From assembly GCA_012514895.1 (NCBI GenBank), contig JAAYZK010000140.1:1-42201 (forward strand): a stretch of DNA of 42,201 nt. The letters are read 5' to 3'. Source of the DNA: Planctomycetota bacterium. GTDB lineage: Bacteria; Planctomycetota; Phycisphaerae; SM23-33; FEN-1343. Below are positions 30,424 to 39,241 of the stretch, in pieces; position 1 is the stretch's first letter, and every line of letters starts with the position of its first letter. Both the position numbers and the translations under genes were made by a program. The notes under the pieces were generated by a model. The model was given only the letters and a program-made list of their open reading frames with translations, ran no database searches and was not told the DNA's origin.

Positions 30424-32424
30424 TCATCCGCCGTTCAACATCGCCCTGGCCTCCGCCCCCGGGCGGCGGATCGATCCGTTGCGCGTGGTGAAGCGGACGG
30501 TATCGAACCAGTCCAGCAGCGGGACGGCGTACTTGCGGCTGACGCCGAGGGCGTCGCGGAACTGCATGGTGGTGAAGCTGCCGGACTGGCGGAAGAGGTC
30601 CAGGGCGACCTGCCGGGCACGCTGGACGGCGTCGGCGTGAAGGGTCACCTTGGCGTCCAGGGGCACGACGGCGCCCTGGTCGGCCAGGACGCGAACGATC
30701 GACGCCAGGCGCTGCGGGGCGATGCCCAGTTCGCCGGCCAGGTCCTCCGGCAGCGGGGCCTCGAAGGCCGCGTCGCGCAGCCGCCCCACGATCCGATCGG
30801 CCAGCGCCCGGTCGGCCTCGGCCAGGTGCACGCCGCGGCCCGGCAGGCCCAGCAGCGGGCCGCGCCCTTCGATCCGCCGCGCCGCCGCGAGGCGCTCGAC
30901 GGTCAGGGCCCCCACCCGGTCCGACACGTCCAGCGCCGCCGCCAGGGCCGCCGGGGCCATCCCCGCCCGCATCGGCTCGGCGGCGTGAAAGGCGTCCAGC
31001 GCCTCGACGGCCCGGTCTCCCAGGGCGTCCAGCGCCTCGGCGTGAATGACCAGCCCGCCGGGTTCGGCGATCGCGACGCCGCCGGCAACCAGCGGCGGCA
31101 GCACCGCGTCGACCTGCGCGTCGGTCCAGTGAGCCCGTGCCGCCAGCTCGGCCCGCGTCAGCCCGGCATCGGCTTCGCGGAGGATCGTCTCGCACCAGCG
31201 ACGCGGATCGTCCAGGGCCTCGCGGCGGGCCTCCAGACGGCCGAGCACCCAGGGGCGTCCGCGGCGAAGGCGGGTGTCGCTCACATCGAGGATCCGCCCG
31301 CCGCCCAGGGTCGTCACGCGGCCGCCGGCCAGGCCGGCCACGCTGCCCCGCAGGACAAACCGTTCGCCCGGCACCGCCGCCAGGGGCTCGCGGAGGCGAA
31401 GCTGCACCAGGGCCGTGGCGCCCGGGGCGATCGGCTCGCCGGCCAGCATCGCGACGTTCGCCATCGCCTCGGCGGTGCCCAGGTGGATGTGGCCCTCGAC
31501 GTAGTCTTCCAGCGGCCGCGGCACGGACGGCAGGACCGTCAGCGCCGCCTCCACCATCGTCGCCGGATGACAGGCCGGGTCGGCCGTCAGGACCGCGCCG
31601 CGCGACAGCGCCGCCGGATCGGCGTCGGCGAGGTTCATCGCCACGCACTCCCCGGCCCGGCCGACCGATGCGTCCCGCCCGTACACCTGCAGCTTCCGCA
31701 CGCGGACGGACTGGCCCGACGGCTGCACGATCAGCCGATCGCCCTCGGCGACCGACCCCCACGCAGGGATCCCCGAGACAACCGTTCCAAACCCATGGAT
31801 GGAAAAACTCCGTTCGACCCACAGGCGGAACAGCCCGTCCAGGCGCCGGGGCGCACAGGCGTTCACGGCTCCGTCGAGCGCCTCGAAGAACGCTGAAAAA
31901 CCTTCGCCGGTGATGGTGGAGATCGGGCAGATCGGCGCATCGGCCAGGAAGGTGCCGGTCACGAAGGCGCGAACCTCCTCGACGGCGGCCTGGCGCAGCT
32001 CGTCGTCGACCAGGTCGACCTTCGTCAGGGCAATGACGCCGCGGCGGACGCCCATGAGCGTGAGGATGTCCAGGTGCTCGCGGGTCTGGGGCATGACCCC
32101 GTCATCGGCGGCGACGACGAAGATCACCACGTCGACGCCCTGGGCGCCGGCGACCATGTTGCGGATGAACCCCACGTGGCCGGGCACGTCGACGATGCCG
32201 ACAATCCGCTCGTCGGCCATCGCGCAGGGAGCGAACCCCAGCTCGATCGTCATCCCGCGGGCCTTCTCCTCGGCCAACGTGTCGGTGTCGCAGCCGGTCA
32301 GCAGCTTCACCAGGGCCGTCTTGCCGTGATCGACGTGTCCGGCGGTGCCGAGCATCACGTTCTTGCGCGTCATTTCCCGCCCGGCGGCGTCCGTTACGCG
32401 ATTGCCCGTCGCCTCGTCGCTCAT
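30424..32424 (-). CDS. selB: Selenocysteine-specific elongation factor SelB
   Basis: A 666-residue GTPase that delivers Sec-tRNA to UGA codons marked by a SECIS hairpin. The EF-Tu-like part has G1 GHVDHGKT (29-36), G3 DVPGH (79-83) and G4 TKVD (134-137), with two beta-barrel domains after it. The C-terminal 260 residues form the winged-helix repeats that bind SECIS RNA, ending in the typical last module (MQFRDALGVSRKYAVPLLDWFD). The start is ATG 32424, which overlaps the selA stop (ATGA); an in-frame extension of 59 residues upstream is Arg/Pro-rich shadow sequence and is rejected. It is about the usual length. selA and selB form a two-gene unit. Confidence 0.95.
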   Translation of the reverse strand: MSDEATGNRVTDAAGREMTRKNVMLGTAGHVDHGKTALVKLLTGCDTDTLAEEKARGMTIELGFAPCAMADERIVGIVDVPGHVGFIRNMVAGAQGVDVVIFVVAADDGVMPQTREHLDILTLMGVRRGVIALTKVDLVDDELRQAAVEEVRAFVTGTFLADAPICPISTITGEGFSAFFEALDGAVNACAPRRLDGLFRLWVERSFSIHGFGTVVSGIPAWGSVAEGDRLIVQPSGQSVRVRKLQVYGRDASVGRAGECVAMNLADADPAALSRGAVLTADPACHPATMVEAALTVLPSVPRPLEDYVEGHIHLGTAEAMANVAMLAGEPIAPGATALVQLRLREPLAAVPGERFVLRGSVAGLAGGRVTTLGGGRILDVSDTRLRRGRPWVLGRLEARREALDDPRRWCETILREADAGLTRAELAARAHWTDAQVDAVLPPLVAGGVAIAEPGGLVIHAEALDALGDRAVEALDAFHAAEPMRAGMAPAALAAALDVSDRVGALTVERLAAARRIEGRGPLLGLPGRGVHLAEADRALADRIVGRLRDAAFEAPLPEDLAGELGIAPQRLASIVRVLADQGAVVPLDAKVTLHADAVQRARQVALDLFRQSGSFTTMQFRDALGVSRKYAVPLLDWFDTVRFTTRNGSIRRPGAEARAMLNGG

Positions 32425-33830
32425 GCCGTCGCCCGTCCCACAGCCTGCGCGATCAGGGGGATGTCGCCCTCCTCGATCGTCCGCGCGTCCAGGATCACCC
32501 GCTCGCGGTCGATGCGCGTGAAGACGCACGCGTCGTCCAGCCGCAGGCGGCGGGCCAGATCGTCGGCGGTCCGGTCGGCCGCCGCCAGGGCGGCAACCCA
32601 CGTCGGCAGCGCCTCGTGGGGCAGCGACCCGCTGCCGAGGTAGCCGACGTCCCTGCGGACCTCGGCCGCGACGGCCGGGGCAGCCGCGGCGATCGCCTCG
32701 GCCAGCGCCTGCGCACGCGCCTGCAGGGCCGCGTCGCCCGTCGCCAGCATGCGGTACAGCGGGTGCTCGCGCTTGAGCAGGTCCAGGTCGCGGAAAAGCG
32801 CCAGCGTCCGCTCCAGGGCCATCAGGCAGGTCTTGTCCGGCCGCAGGGCCCGGGCCAGGGGGTGCCTGCGGATGTGTTCGATGAGCTCCTTGCGGCCCAC
32901 GATGATCCCGCCCTGACTGGCGCCGATGAGTTTGTCGGCGCTGAACAGGACGATGTCGGCCCCGGCCGCCAGCGACTCGGGCACCGTTGGCTCGTGGGGC
33001 AGCCCGAAGGCGGCCAGGTCCACCAGGGCGCCGGCGCCGAGGTCGTCGACGACGGGGATCCGGGGATGGCCGATCTTCACCAGGTCGGCGACGGTGACTT
33101 CCTTGTGGAAGCCCACGACGCGGAAGTTGCTGGGATGGGCCCGGAAGAGCAGGCCGGTGTTCTCGGTGACGGCGTCGGCGTAGTCGCGCGGGTGCGTGCG
33201 GTTGGTCGTGCCGACCTCGACCATGCGGGCGCCGCTCATGGCCATCACGTCAGGCAGGCGGAACGCCCCGCCGATCTCGATGAGCTGCCCGCGCGAGACG
33301 ATCACCTCCTTGCCCGGCGCCAGGGCCGCCAGGACCAGCAGCGTCGCGCCGGCGTTGTTGTTGACGACGGTCGCCGCCTCGGCGCCGGTCAGTTCGGTGA
33401 GGATCGGCTCGACGCGGCCGTCGCGGTCGCTGCGGGTGCCGCTGTCGCGGTCGATGGCGAGCGTGACGTAGCCCTTGAGCCCGTTGATCATGTCGTCGAC
33501 CACCCGCCCCGGCCACACCGCCCGCCCCAGGCCGGTGTGCAGGATGACCCCCGTCGCGTTGATCGCCCGCCGGATCCGCGGCGCGACCCGCTCGGCCAGC
33601 AGAGCGCCGGCCAGTTCCAGGACGTACCCCTCGCCGACATGGGCCGTCCCGCACCGGCCCCGGTCGTCGTTCTGGACGGCCTGGCGGAGCTGATCGACCG
33701 CATCCCGCAAGCACGCCGTCACCAGCGGGCGGGGATGCTGGGCGAGCCACTCGGTGGCGGTCGCACTTTGGAGCAGCCCCCCCACCGACGGGAGGGCCCG
33801 AAGCAGGTCGTGTTTCGCTGTCTGGGACAT
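32421..33830 (-). CDS. selA: L-seryl-tRNA(Sec) selenium transferase
   Basis: A 469-residue PLP enzyme that converts Ser-tRNA(Sec) to Sec-tRNA(Sec) using selenophosphate. The opening (LRALPSVGGLLQS) is typical. NATGVILHTGLGRA marks the core, and the PLP lysine is K300 in FSADKLIGASQGG. ATG 33830 has GGGAG 7 bases upstream. The earlier ATG at 33860 lies inside the predicted -10 box and is rejected. It overlaps selB by the ATGA junction. Neither selD (selenophosphate synthase) nor selC (tRNA-Sec) is in the window, and none of the proteins read here shows an in-frame UGA that would be decoded as selenocysteine, so the client selenoproteins lie elsewhere. Confidence 0.95.
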   Translation of the reverse strand: MSQTAKHDLLRALPSVGGLLQSATATEWLAQHPRPLVTACLRDAVDQLRQAVQNDDRGRCGTAHVGEGYVLELAGALLAERVAPRIRRAINATGVILHTGLGRAVWPGRVVDDMINGLKGYVTLAIDRDSGTRSDRDGRVEPILTELTGAEAATVVNNNAGATLLVLAALAPGKEVIVSRGQLIEIGGAFRLPDVMAMSGARMVEVGTTNRTHPRDYADAVTENTGLLFRAHPSNFRVVGFHKEVTVADLVKIGHPRIPVVDDLGAGALVDLAAFGLPHEPTVPESLAAGADIVLFSADKLIGASQGGIIVGRKELIEHIRRHPLARALRPDKTCLMALERTLALFRDLDLLKREHPLYRMLATGDAALQARAQALAEAIAAAAPAVAAEVRRDVGYLGSGSLPHEALPTWVAALAAADRTADDLARRLRLDDACVFTRIDRERVILDARTIEEGDIPLIAQAVGRATA

Positions 33831-33855
33831 CCGCGTCTCCCTTATCGAACGCCGG

Positions 33856-33864
33856 ATCATACCA
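33856..33864 (-). promoter_or_regulatory. Extended -10 promoter of selA-selB
   Basis: On the minus strand TGGTATGAT (33864 to 33856) is an extended -10 with five of six consensus bases in TATGAT. The -35 position is poor, as is common for extended -10 promoters. Transcription would begin near 33849, giving a leader of about 19 bases that holds GGGAG. Confidence 0.55.
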
Positions 33865-33892
33865 CAAGTCCGCCGTCAGTGCACCGACCGGC

Positions 33893-33921
33893 TTGACTTG
33901 ACGACGGGGCGCGGGTGTACT
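33893..33921 (+). promoter_or_regulatory. Candidate promoter of the double-cubane reductase genes
   Basis: TTGACT (33893-33898), a 17-base spacer and TGTACT (33916-33921, four of six) point rightwards, with a leader of about 47 bases to ATG 33975. It is back to back with the selA promoter in the same 144-base spacer. Confidence 0.4.
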
Positions 33922-33974
33922 GGGGTTGAGTATCCTCGCCTTTCGTACACGCAAGGGTCACCTGGAGCGCTGCC

Positions 33975-35216
33975 ATGAGCGACTGCCGCGGAAAGAACGC
34001 CGACTCCCATCCGACGGACTCCTGCCGCCCCCCGGCTTGCCGCGGCGCTGCGAAGCTTCCGCCGGACACGGCGCCGAACGATCCGCTGGGACGATTCTCG
34101 CGGATGATCCCCAATTGCCTCGACTACGCCCGCAGGGCCAAGGACGCGGGGCGCCCGATCGTGGGCATCATGTGCGAGTACACCCCCCGCGAGATCCTCA
34201 TGGCCGCCGGGGCGGTCCCCGTCTGCCTGTGCGGCGGCTCGGCCGGCACCATCCCCGCCGCCGAAAGCGACCTGCCGACCAACCTCTGCCCGCTGATCAA
34301 GTCCACGTACGGGTACCACGTGACCGGCAAGAACCCGTTTCTCGAGATGGCCGACCTGCTGGTCGCCGAGACGACGTGCGACGGCAAGAAGAAGATGTAC
34401 GAACTGCTCAGCCGCACGCGCCCCATGCACGTGCTGGAACTGCCGCAGAAGCCGGACCACCCCGCGGCCAGGCAGCACTGGCTGGCGGAACTGCGGGGGC
34501 TGGTCAGCGTTCTGAAAGACCGCTTCGGCGTCGCGATCACCGACGATCGTCTCCGCGACAGCATCCGCGCGATGAACCGGGAGCGTTCGCTGCGCCGCCG
34601 GATCGGCGCGCTGATGGCCGCCGACGCCCCCCCGCTGACCGGGCGGCAGGTGCTGGACCTGAAGAGTTCCATCTCCTGCATTGAGGAGGACCTGGCGCAG
34701 TACGAGACGATCCTGGCGGCCCTGGAAGGCACGTCGGGGCCCGCCGAACGCGCCGCCCGCGTCCGGGTCGTGCTGACCGGCGTGCCCCTGCCCCACGGCG
34801 CCGAACGGGTGATGGACATCGTCGAGGCGAACGGCGGCCTGGTCGTGGCCGCCGACAACTGCACCGGCCTGAAGCCCATCGAGGAGGACATCGACGCCGA
34901 CGCCGACAACCCGCTGGAGGCGATCGCCGACAAGTACCTCCACCTGCCCTGCTCGGTGATGACGCCCAACGACGGGCGCCTGGCGCTGTTGGGGCGCCTC
35001 GCGGCGGCGTATCGCCCGCAGTGCGTGGTGGAACTGGTCTGGCAGGCGTGCCTGACCTACGACATCGAGGCGACGCGCGTGCGGGCGTTCGTCGATCAGA
35101 CCCTGGGGCTGCCCTACCTGCGGATCGGCACGGACTACTCGCCCTCGGACTCCTCCCGCATCGCCGTGCGCGTGGAGGCCCTGTTCGAAACCGTCAGGGG
35201 GTCGAGGCGACCATGA
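33975..35216 (+). CDS. HgdB/YjiM-family double-cubane-cluster-type reductase
   Basis: A 413-residue member of the 2-hydroxyacyl-CoA dehydratase D-component family. The pattern IMCEYTPREILMAAGAVPV (65-83), followed by C84, C86 and C105 and then AETTCDGKKKMYELL (131-145), is that of the YjiM / double-cubane-cluster group. C48, C67, C84, C86, C105 and C135 are candidate Fe-S ligands. True dehydratases and benzoyl-CoA reductases have two different subunits of this fold; here there is one, plus the activator next door, as in the homodimeric double-cubane proteins. Those proteins couple ATP hydrolysis to very low-potential reductions, but their natural substrate is unknown. A 35-residue N-terminal extension contains three more cysteines. 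GGAG lies 8 bases before ATG 33975. It is oxygen-sensitive by family. Confidence 0.83.
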   Translation: MSDCRGKNADSHPTDSCRPPACRGAAKLPPDTAPNDPLGRFSRMIPNCLDYARRAKDAGRPIVGIMCEYTPREILMAAGAVPVCLCGGSAGTIPAAESDLPTNLCPLIKSTYGYHVTGKNPFLEMADLLVAETTCDGKKKMYELLSRTRPMHVLELPQKPDHPAARQHWLAELRGLVSVLKDRFGVAITDDRLRDSIRAMNRERSLRRRIGALMAADAPPLTGRQVLDLKSSISCIEEDLAQYETILAALEGTSGPAERAARVRVVLTGVPLPHGAERVMDIVEANGGLVVAADNCTGLKPIEEDIDADADNPLEAIADKYLHLPCSVMTPNDGRLALLGRLAAAYRPQCVVELVWQACLTYDIEATRVRAFVDQTLGLPYLRIGTDYSPSDSSRIAVRVEALFETVRGSRRP

Positions 35217-35992
35217 TCCACGCGGGCATCGACGCCGGATCGCGTGCAATCAAGATCGTCCTGTGGGACGCCGCGGCCGCACGTCCGGCCGCCATGGGCG
35301 CCGCCGACCAAGGCGTTCGCCAGGACGCCCTTGCGACGGACCTGCTGGAAGACCTCTGCGGGTGGGCCGGCGTCGAGCGCCGCGTTTTGGGCCGCATCGT
35401 GGCCACCGGCTACGCCCGCCACGCCCTCTCGGCCGCCCACGCGACCGTCACCGAGATCACCTGCCACGCCCGCGGCGTACGCCACCTGGTGCCGGAGGCG
35501 AGGACCGTGATCGAGATCGGCGGACAGGACAGCAAACTGCTGCGATTGGACGAGCGCGGCGCCGTGCGGGACTTCGCCATGAACGACCGCTGTGCGGCCG
35601 GCACGGGACGGTTCCTGGAAGTGGTCGCCTTGCGGCTCGGCGTGCCGCTGGAGGCCCTGGGCGCCCTGGCCGCCCGCAGCGCCGAACCGGCGGCGATCAG
35701 CAACACGTGCGTGGTGTTCGCCGAAACGGAGATCATCGGTCTTCTGGCGTCGGGTCGCTCGCCGGAGGATATCGCCGCCGGCGTCCAGGCGTCGATCGCC
35801 TCGCGGGTCGCCGCCATGGCGGGAGGAACCCTGGCCGAGCCGATCGTCTTCACCGGCGGGGTCGCGAGCGTCTCCGGCATGCCCGACGTGCTGGCCGCGG
35901 CCCTGGGCCGACCGATCCGGATCGCCCCCGATCCGCGGATGACCGGCGCCCTGGGAGCCGCCCTCCTGGCGGCCGAGCAGGGTGGGAATTAG
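35213..35992 (+). CDS. ATP-dependent activator (YjiL/HgdC family)
   Basis: A 259-residue ASKHA-fold ATPase that injects low-potential electrons into the partner reductase. The opening GIDAGSRAIKIVLWD is the phosphate-1 loop. EIGGQDSKLLRLDE and FAMNDRCAAGTGRFLEV follow, the latter with one [4Fe-4S] cysteine. The second cluster cysteine is in ISNTCVVFAETE, and FTGGVASVSGM is the adenosine loop. A homodimer would hold one [4Fe-4S] cluster between its subunits. The ATG overlaps the reductase stop (ATGA), so the two are made together. The length matches E. coli YjiL and HgdC. The gene converges with the phenylacetate-CoA ligase gene, leaving three bases between them. Confidence 0.9.
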   Translation: MIHAGIDAGSRAIKIVLWDAAAARPAAMGAADQGVRQDALATDLLEDLCGWAGVERRVLGRIVATGYARHALSAAHATVTEITCHARGVRHLVPEARTVIEIGGQDSKLLRLDERGAVRDFAMNDRCAAGTGRFLEVVALRLGVPLEALGALAARSAEPAAISNTCVVFAETEIIGLLASGRSPEDIAAGVQASIASRVAAMAGGTLAEPIVFTGGVASVSGMPDVLAAALGRPIRIAPDPRMTGALGAALLAAEQGGN

Positions 35993-35995
35993 GGC

Positions 35996-37324
35996 CTAGA
36001 TCCGCCCCTTCTCGCGTCGATGGTCGATCACCCGCACCGCCTTGCCGACCGACCGCTCCAGCGTCTGCGGCTCGACCAGGTGCACCGTCACGCGGATGCC
36101 TGCGACCGAGTGGATCTCGCGGGTGATCCGGTCGCGAAGCTCCTGCATGCGGCTCATCCGGTCGGAAAAGTCCTCGGCGCGGATTTCGACGTAGACGTCG
36201 ACCTCGTCGAGCGTTCCGGGCCGGTCGACCTCGATGAGGTAGTGCGGGGCGGTTCCCTCGACGCGGAGGAGGGCCTCCTCGATCAGCGACGGGAAGACGT
36301 TGACCCCGCGGACGATGAGCATGTCGTCGGTCCGCCCCACAACGCGGCTCATCCGCACGGTGGTCCGCCCGCAGGGGCACTGGCTGCGGTCGAGCGCGGC
36401 GATGTCGCGGGTGCGGTAGCGCAGGACGGGCATGGCCTGCTTGGTCAGCGTGGTGAAGACCAGTTCGCCCTGCCGGCCGTCGGCGACGGGCTCAAGGGTG
36501 TCGGGGTCGACGCACTCGACGAGGAAATGGTCTTCCTGGATGTGCATGCCCGTGCGCGCGGCGCACTCGCCGCTGACGCCGGGGCCGATGACTTCGCTGA
36601 GACCGTAATTGTTGAACGCGAGGATGCCGAGCTGTTCCTCGATGGCATGGCGCATGTCCTCGGTCCAGGGTTCGCCGCCGAAGTGGCCGAAGCGGATGGA
36701 CAGGTCCTGCGGCCCCAGCCCCTGGCTGCGGGCGACCTCGGCGATGTTCAGCGCGTAGCTGGGCGTGCAGACCAGGACGTCGGCGCGGAGGTCCTGCATG
36801 AGCATGATCTGGCGGGGCGTGTTGCCCGCCGCGGCCGGCACGACGGCCGCCCCGACGCGCTCGACGCCGTAGTGCAGGCCGAACCCGCCGGTGAACAGCC
36901 CGTAGCCGAAGGCGATGTGCACCAGGTGGTCGCTCCGCAGCCCGCCGGCGACCAGGAAGCGGGCGCACAGGTCCGCCCACGTCGCGCGGTCCTCGGCGGT
37001 GTAGGCGACGAAGGTCGGTTTGCCCGTCGTTCCCGACGAGCCGTGGATCCGCGCCACCTGCCCGCGCGGCACGGCCAGGAAGCCCAGGGGATAGTGGTCC
37101 CGCAGGTCCGCCTTGGTCGTCATCGGCAGCGACCGCAGGTCGTCCAGGCTCCTGACGTCCTGGGGGGCGATGCCCGCATCGGCGAAGGCCTTCCTGTAGA
37201 AGGGCACGTCGGCGATGCGCCGCAGCGTGGCCTGCAGCCGCTCCAGTTGGATCGCCCGGCGCTGGTCGACCGACATCGTCTCGGCCGCGTCGTGGATGCG
37301 GTTCTCGAACGGAAATTCCGCCAT
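35996..37324 (-). CDS. paaK: Phenylacetate-CoA ligase (distal copy)
   Basis: A 442-residue AMP-forming acyl-CoA ligase of the PaaK family. It has the P-loop SSGTTGKPT (96-104), an ATP/AMP-binding FNNYGLSEV with EVIGPG, RYRTRDI, and the zinc-type C-P-C-G turn after it. [17 protein letters not shown] follows, with the C-terminal lid lysine region (LERSVGKAVRVIDHR). It makes aryl-acetyl-CoA (phenyl-, indole- or hydroxyphenylacetyl-CoA) from the acid, ATP and CoA. GGGAG is 6 bases before ATG 37324. It is the last gene of iorA-iorB-paaK-ACT-paaK, 24 bases after the ACT gene. Confidence 0.92.
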   Translation of the reverse strand: MAEFPFENRIHDAAETMSVDQRRAIQLERLQATLRRIADVPFYRKAFADAGIAPQDVRSLDDLRSLPMTTKADLRDHYPLGFLAVPRGQVARIHGSSGTTGKPTFVAYTAEDRATWADLCARFLVAGGLRSDHLVHIAFGYGLFTGGFGLHYGVERVGAAVVPAAAGNTPRQIMLMQDLRADVLVCTPSYALNIAEVARSQGLGPQDLSIRFGHFGGEPWTEDMRHAIEEQLGILAFNNYGLSEVIGPGVSGECAARTGMHIQEDHFLVECVDPDTLEPVADGRQGELVFTTLTKQAMPVLRYRTRDIAALDRSQCPCGRTTVRMSRVVGRTDDMLIVRGVNVFPSLIEEALLRVEGTAPHYLIEVDRPGTLDEVDVYVEIRAEDFSDRMSRMQELRDRITREIHSVAGIRVTVHLVEPQTLERSVGKAVRVIDHRREKGRI

Positions 37325-37347
37325 GGTCTACTCCCGCGGGGCTCCGG

Positions 37348-37782
37348 TCAGCTCTGCACCGGCAGGGCGCTGCTGCCGACGAGGTTCACGCCCTTGCCCC
37401 GCAGCAGGGCCACCGCCGCGTCGGCGTTCTCGAACCGGAAGACGATGATCGCCTTGTCGCCGGCGCGGTACGTGAACGCGTACATGTACTCGACGTTCAT
37501 CCCGCCCCGCTCGATGATCTCGAGGATCTCCTGCAGCCCGCCGGGCCGGTCGGCGACCTCCATCGCGACCACCTCGGTGACGTTGACCACGCAGCCGGCC
37601 TTCTCGAGGGCGGCCTTGGCGCCCTTCCAGTCGGCGGCGATCAGCCGCATGATGCCGAACTGCGTGGTGTCGGCCACCGACAGCGTCACGATGTTGATCC
37701 CCGCGTCGGCCAGCACCTTGCAGGGGTGGCTCAGCCGACCGGGCTTGTTTTCCAGAAACACCGACAGTTGACTCAGTTTCAT
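37348..37782 (-). CDS. Double ACT-domain amino-acid-binding protein
   Basis: A 144-residue protein made only of two ACT domains (about 1-70 and 72-140). The first opens KLSQLSVFLENKPGRLSH with the Gly-Arg-Leu turn, and the second has MEVADRPGGLQEILEIIE. Such stand-alone ACT pairs bind amino acids at the domain interface and are often encoded beside paaK and ior genes. An aromatic amino acid ligand controlling the ligases or oxidoreductase is inferred from context. ATG 37782 is used because AGGGG lies 6 bases upstream; a GTG one codon earlier is possible. It sits between the two ligase genes. Confidence 0.85.
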   Translation of the reverse strand: MKLSQLSVFLENKPGRLSHPCKVLADAGINIVTLSVADTTQFGIMRLIAADWKGAKAALEKAGCVVNVTEVVAMEVADRPGGLQEILEIIERGGMNVEYMYAFTYRAGDKAIIVFRFENADAAVALLRGKGVNLVGSSALPVQS

Positions 37783-37823
37783 CACCGGCCCCTTTCACTC
37801 CGTTGCTGGTTATCGGTTCACCG

Positions 37824-39155
37824 TTACAGTTGCCGCTTGTCGATCACCCGCTTGGCCTTGCCCATCGACCGCTCGATCGTATTGGGCTCCACCAGGCTCA
37901 GCGTGACGGAAACCCCCAGCGTCGTCTGGATCGCCTCGGCCAGCGAAGCACGCAGCGCCTCCAGGGCGCCGACGGTGTCGGAGAAGACCTGCGGCGTCAC
38001 CTCCACCTGCACTTCCATCCGATCCAGCCCCTTGTCGCGGGTCAGGATGATCTGGTAGTGCGGCAGCGTTCCCTCGATCTTCAGCAGGGCGCTCTCGACC
38101 TGCGAGGGGAAGACGTTCACGCCGCGGATGATGAACATGTCGTCGCTGCGCCGCCCGATCCGCTGGATCCGCCGCACCGTCCGCCCGCACGGGCAGGGCT
38201 CGGGGATGATCGACGTGATGTCCCGCGTGCGATAGCGGATCATCGGCATCGCCTTCTTGGCCAGCGTGGTCAGCACCAGTTCGCCCTCCGACCCGTCGGG
38301 CAGGGGCTCGAGCGTCTGGGGGTCGATGATCTCGGGGTAGAAGTAGTCCTCGAAGACGTGCAGCCCGCTCTGCTCGCGGCACGCGCTGGCGACGCCGGGG
38401 CCGATGATTTCCGAGAGCCCGTAGATGTCGTACGCCTTGATCCCCGCGGCCTCCTCCACGTACGCCCGCATCGCCTCGGTCCACGGCTCGGCGCCGAAGA
38501 CGCCCACCCGCAGCGGAAGGTCCCGCAGGTCCACGCCCATCTGTCCGGCCCGCTCGATGATGTGGACGAAGTAGCTCGGCGTGCAGCACAGGGCCGTAAC
38601 GCCGAAGTCCTTCATCACCATGATCTGCCGGTCGGTGTTTCCGCCGGAGATGGGGATCACCGTCGCCCCCAGCGCCTCGGCGCCGTAGTGGGCGCCCAGC
38701 CCGCCGGTCAACAGGCCGTACCCGTAAGCGTTCTGGATGATGTCGCCCGCCCCCAGCCCGCAGGCCGCGAACGTCCGCACCATCGCGTCGGCCCAGACGG
38801 CCACGTCCTCCTTGGTGTAGGCGACGACGATGGGCTTGCCCGTCGTGCCGCTGGAGGCGTGCAGGCGGACCACCTCGCCGATGTCGCTGGCGAACAGGCC
38901 GAACGGGTAGGTGTCCCGCAGATCGGTCTTGACGGTAAAAGGCAGGCGGGCAACGTCTTCGAGCGTCTTGACGCTGTCGGGCGTCAGCCCGCGCTCGTCC
39001 ATCCGTCGGCGGAACAGTTCCACGCGGGCGTACGCGCGGGCGACCATCGCCTGCAGCCGCCCAAGCTGCAGTTGGCGCAACTGCGGGGCGGGCAGGTAAT
39101 CCGGCGCGCTGGCCGGCACGAACGCGGCCGCCGAAGAGGCACAGCAGTCAGCCAT
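37824..39155 (-). CDS. paaK: Phenylacetate-CoA ligase (proximal copy)
   Basis: A 443-residue paralogue of the ligase at 35996, with SSGTTGKP (101-108), [46 protein letters not shown] and the lid motif [15 protein letters not shown]. It differs from the distal copy in the pocket ([16 protein letters not shown] against FGYGLFTGGFGLHYG), consistent with different aryl-acid preference. The N-terminus has an additional Cys/Ala-rich 20 residues ([11 protein letters not shown]). ATG 39155 has AAGGAG 10 bases upstream, next to a hairpin. The in-frame ATG 10 codons earlier is less well placed. Confidence 0.92.
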   Translation of the reverse strand: MADCCASSAAAFVPASAPDYLPAPQLRQLQLGRLQAMVARAYARVELFRRRMDERGLTPDSVKTLEDVARLPFTVKTDLRDTYPFGLFASDIGEVVRLHASSGTTGKPIVVAYTKEDVAVWADAMVRTFAACGLGAGDIIQNAYGYGLLTGGLGAHYGAEALGATVIPISGGNTDRQIMVMKDFGVTALCCTPSYFVHIIERAGQMGVDLRDLPLRVGVFGAEPWTEAMRAYVEEAAGIKAYDIYGLSEIIGPGVASACREQSGLHVFEDYFYPEIIDPQTLEPLPDGSEGELVLTTLAKKAMPMIRYRTRDITSIIPEPCPCGRTVRRIQRIGRRSDDMFIIRGVNVFPSQVESALLKIEGTLPHYQIILTRDKGLDRMEVQVEVTPQVFSDTVGALEALRASLAEAIQTTLGVSVTLSLVEPNTIERSMGKAKRVIDKRQL

Positions 39156-39172
39156 CGGTTCGCTCTCCTTCC

Positions 39173-39204
39173 CCCCCGCCTGCACAACCCGCGGCAGACG
39201 GGGG
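39173..39204 (-). other. Hairpin before the proximal paaK ribosome site
   Basis: On the minus-strand transcript CCCCGUCUGC pairs with GCAGGCGGGG, with one G-U pair, around a loop of about ten bases. The G-run of the 3' arm runs into GGAAGGAG, the ribosome site of the ligase. It could separate expression of the oxidoreductase from the ligases; no T-run is present. Confidence 0.4.
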
Positions 39205-39241
39205 ATGCTGGGACACTCGGGTCCGACTCAGTTGACAGGGG

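Noticed and set aside
29653-31896. 747-codon plus-strand open frame across isomerase and selB
   Set aside because: Covers two recognisable genes in other frames and has no motif of its own.
32425-32601. In-frame 59-residue N-terminal extension of SelB
   Set aside because: Arg/Pro-rich, overlaps the selA C-terminus, and no homologue starts there; the ATGA junction gives the normal start.
33880-33890. CAGTGCACCG as a second GntR operator upstream of selA
   Set aside because: Shares only the AGTGCACC core, which also occurs inside coding sequence; the flanking TTA/TAA arms are absent.
33831-33974. Possible tRNA-Sec gene between selA and the reductase
   Set aside because: No TCA anticodon stem, no GTTCGA T-loop and no long acceptor stem; the spacer is explained by two divergent promoters.
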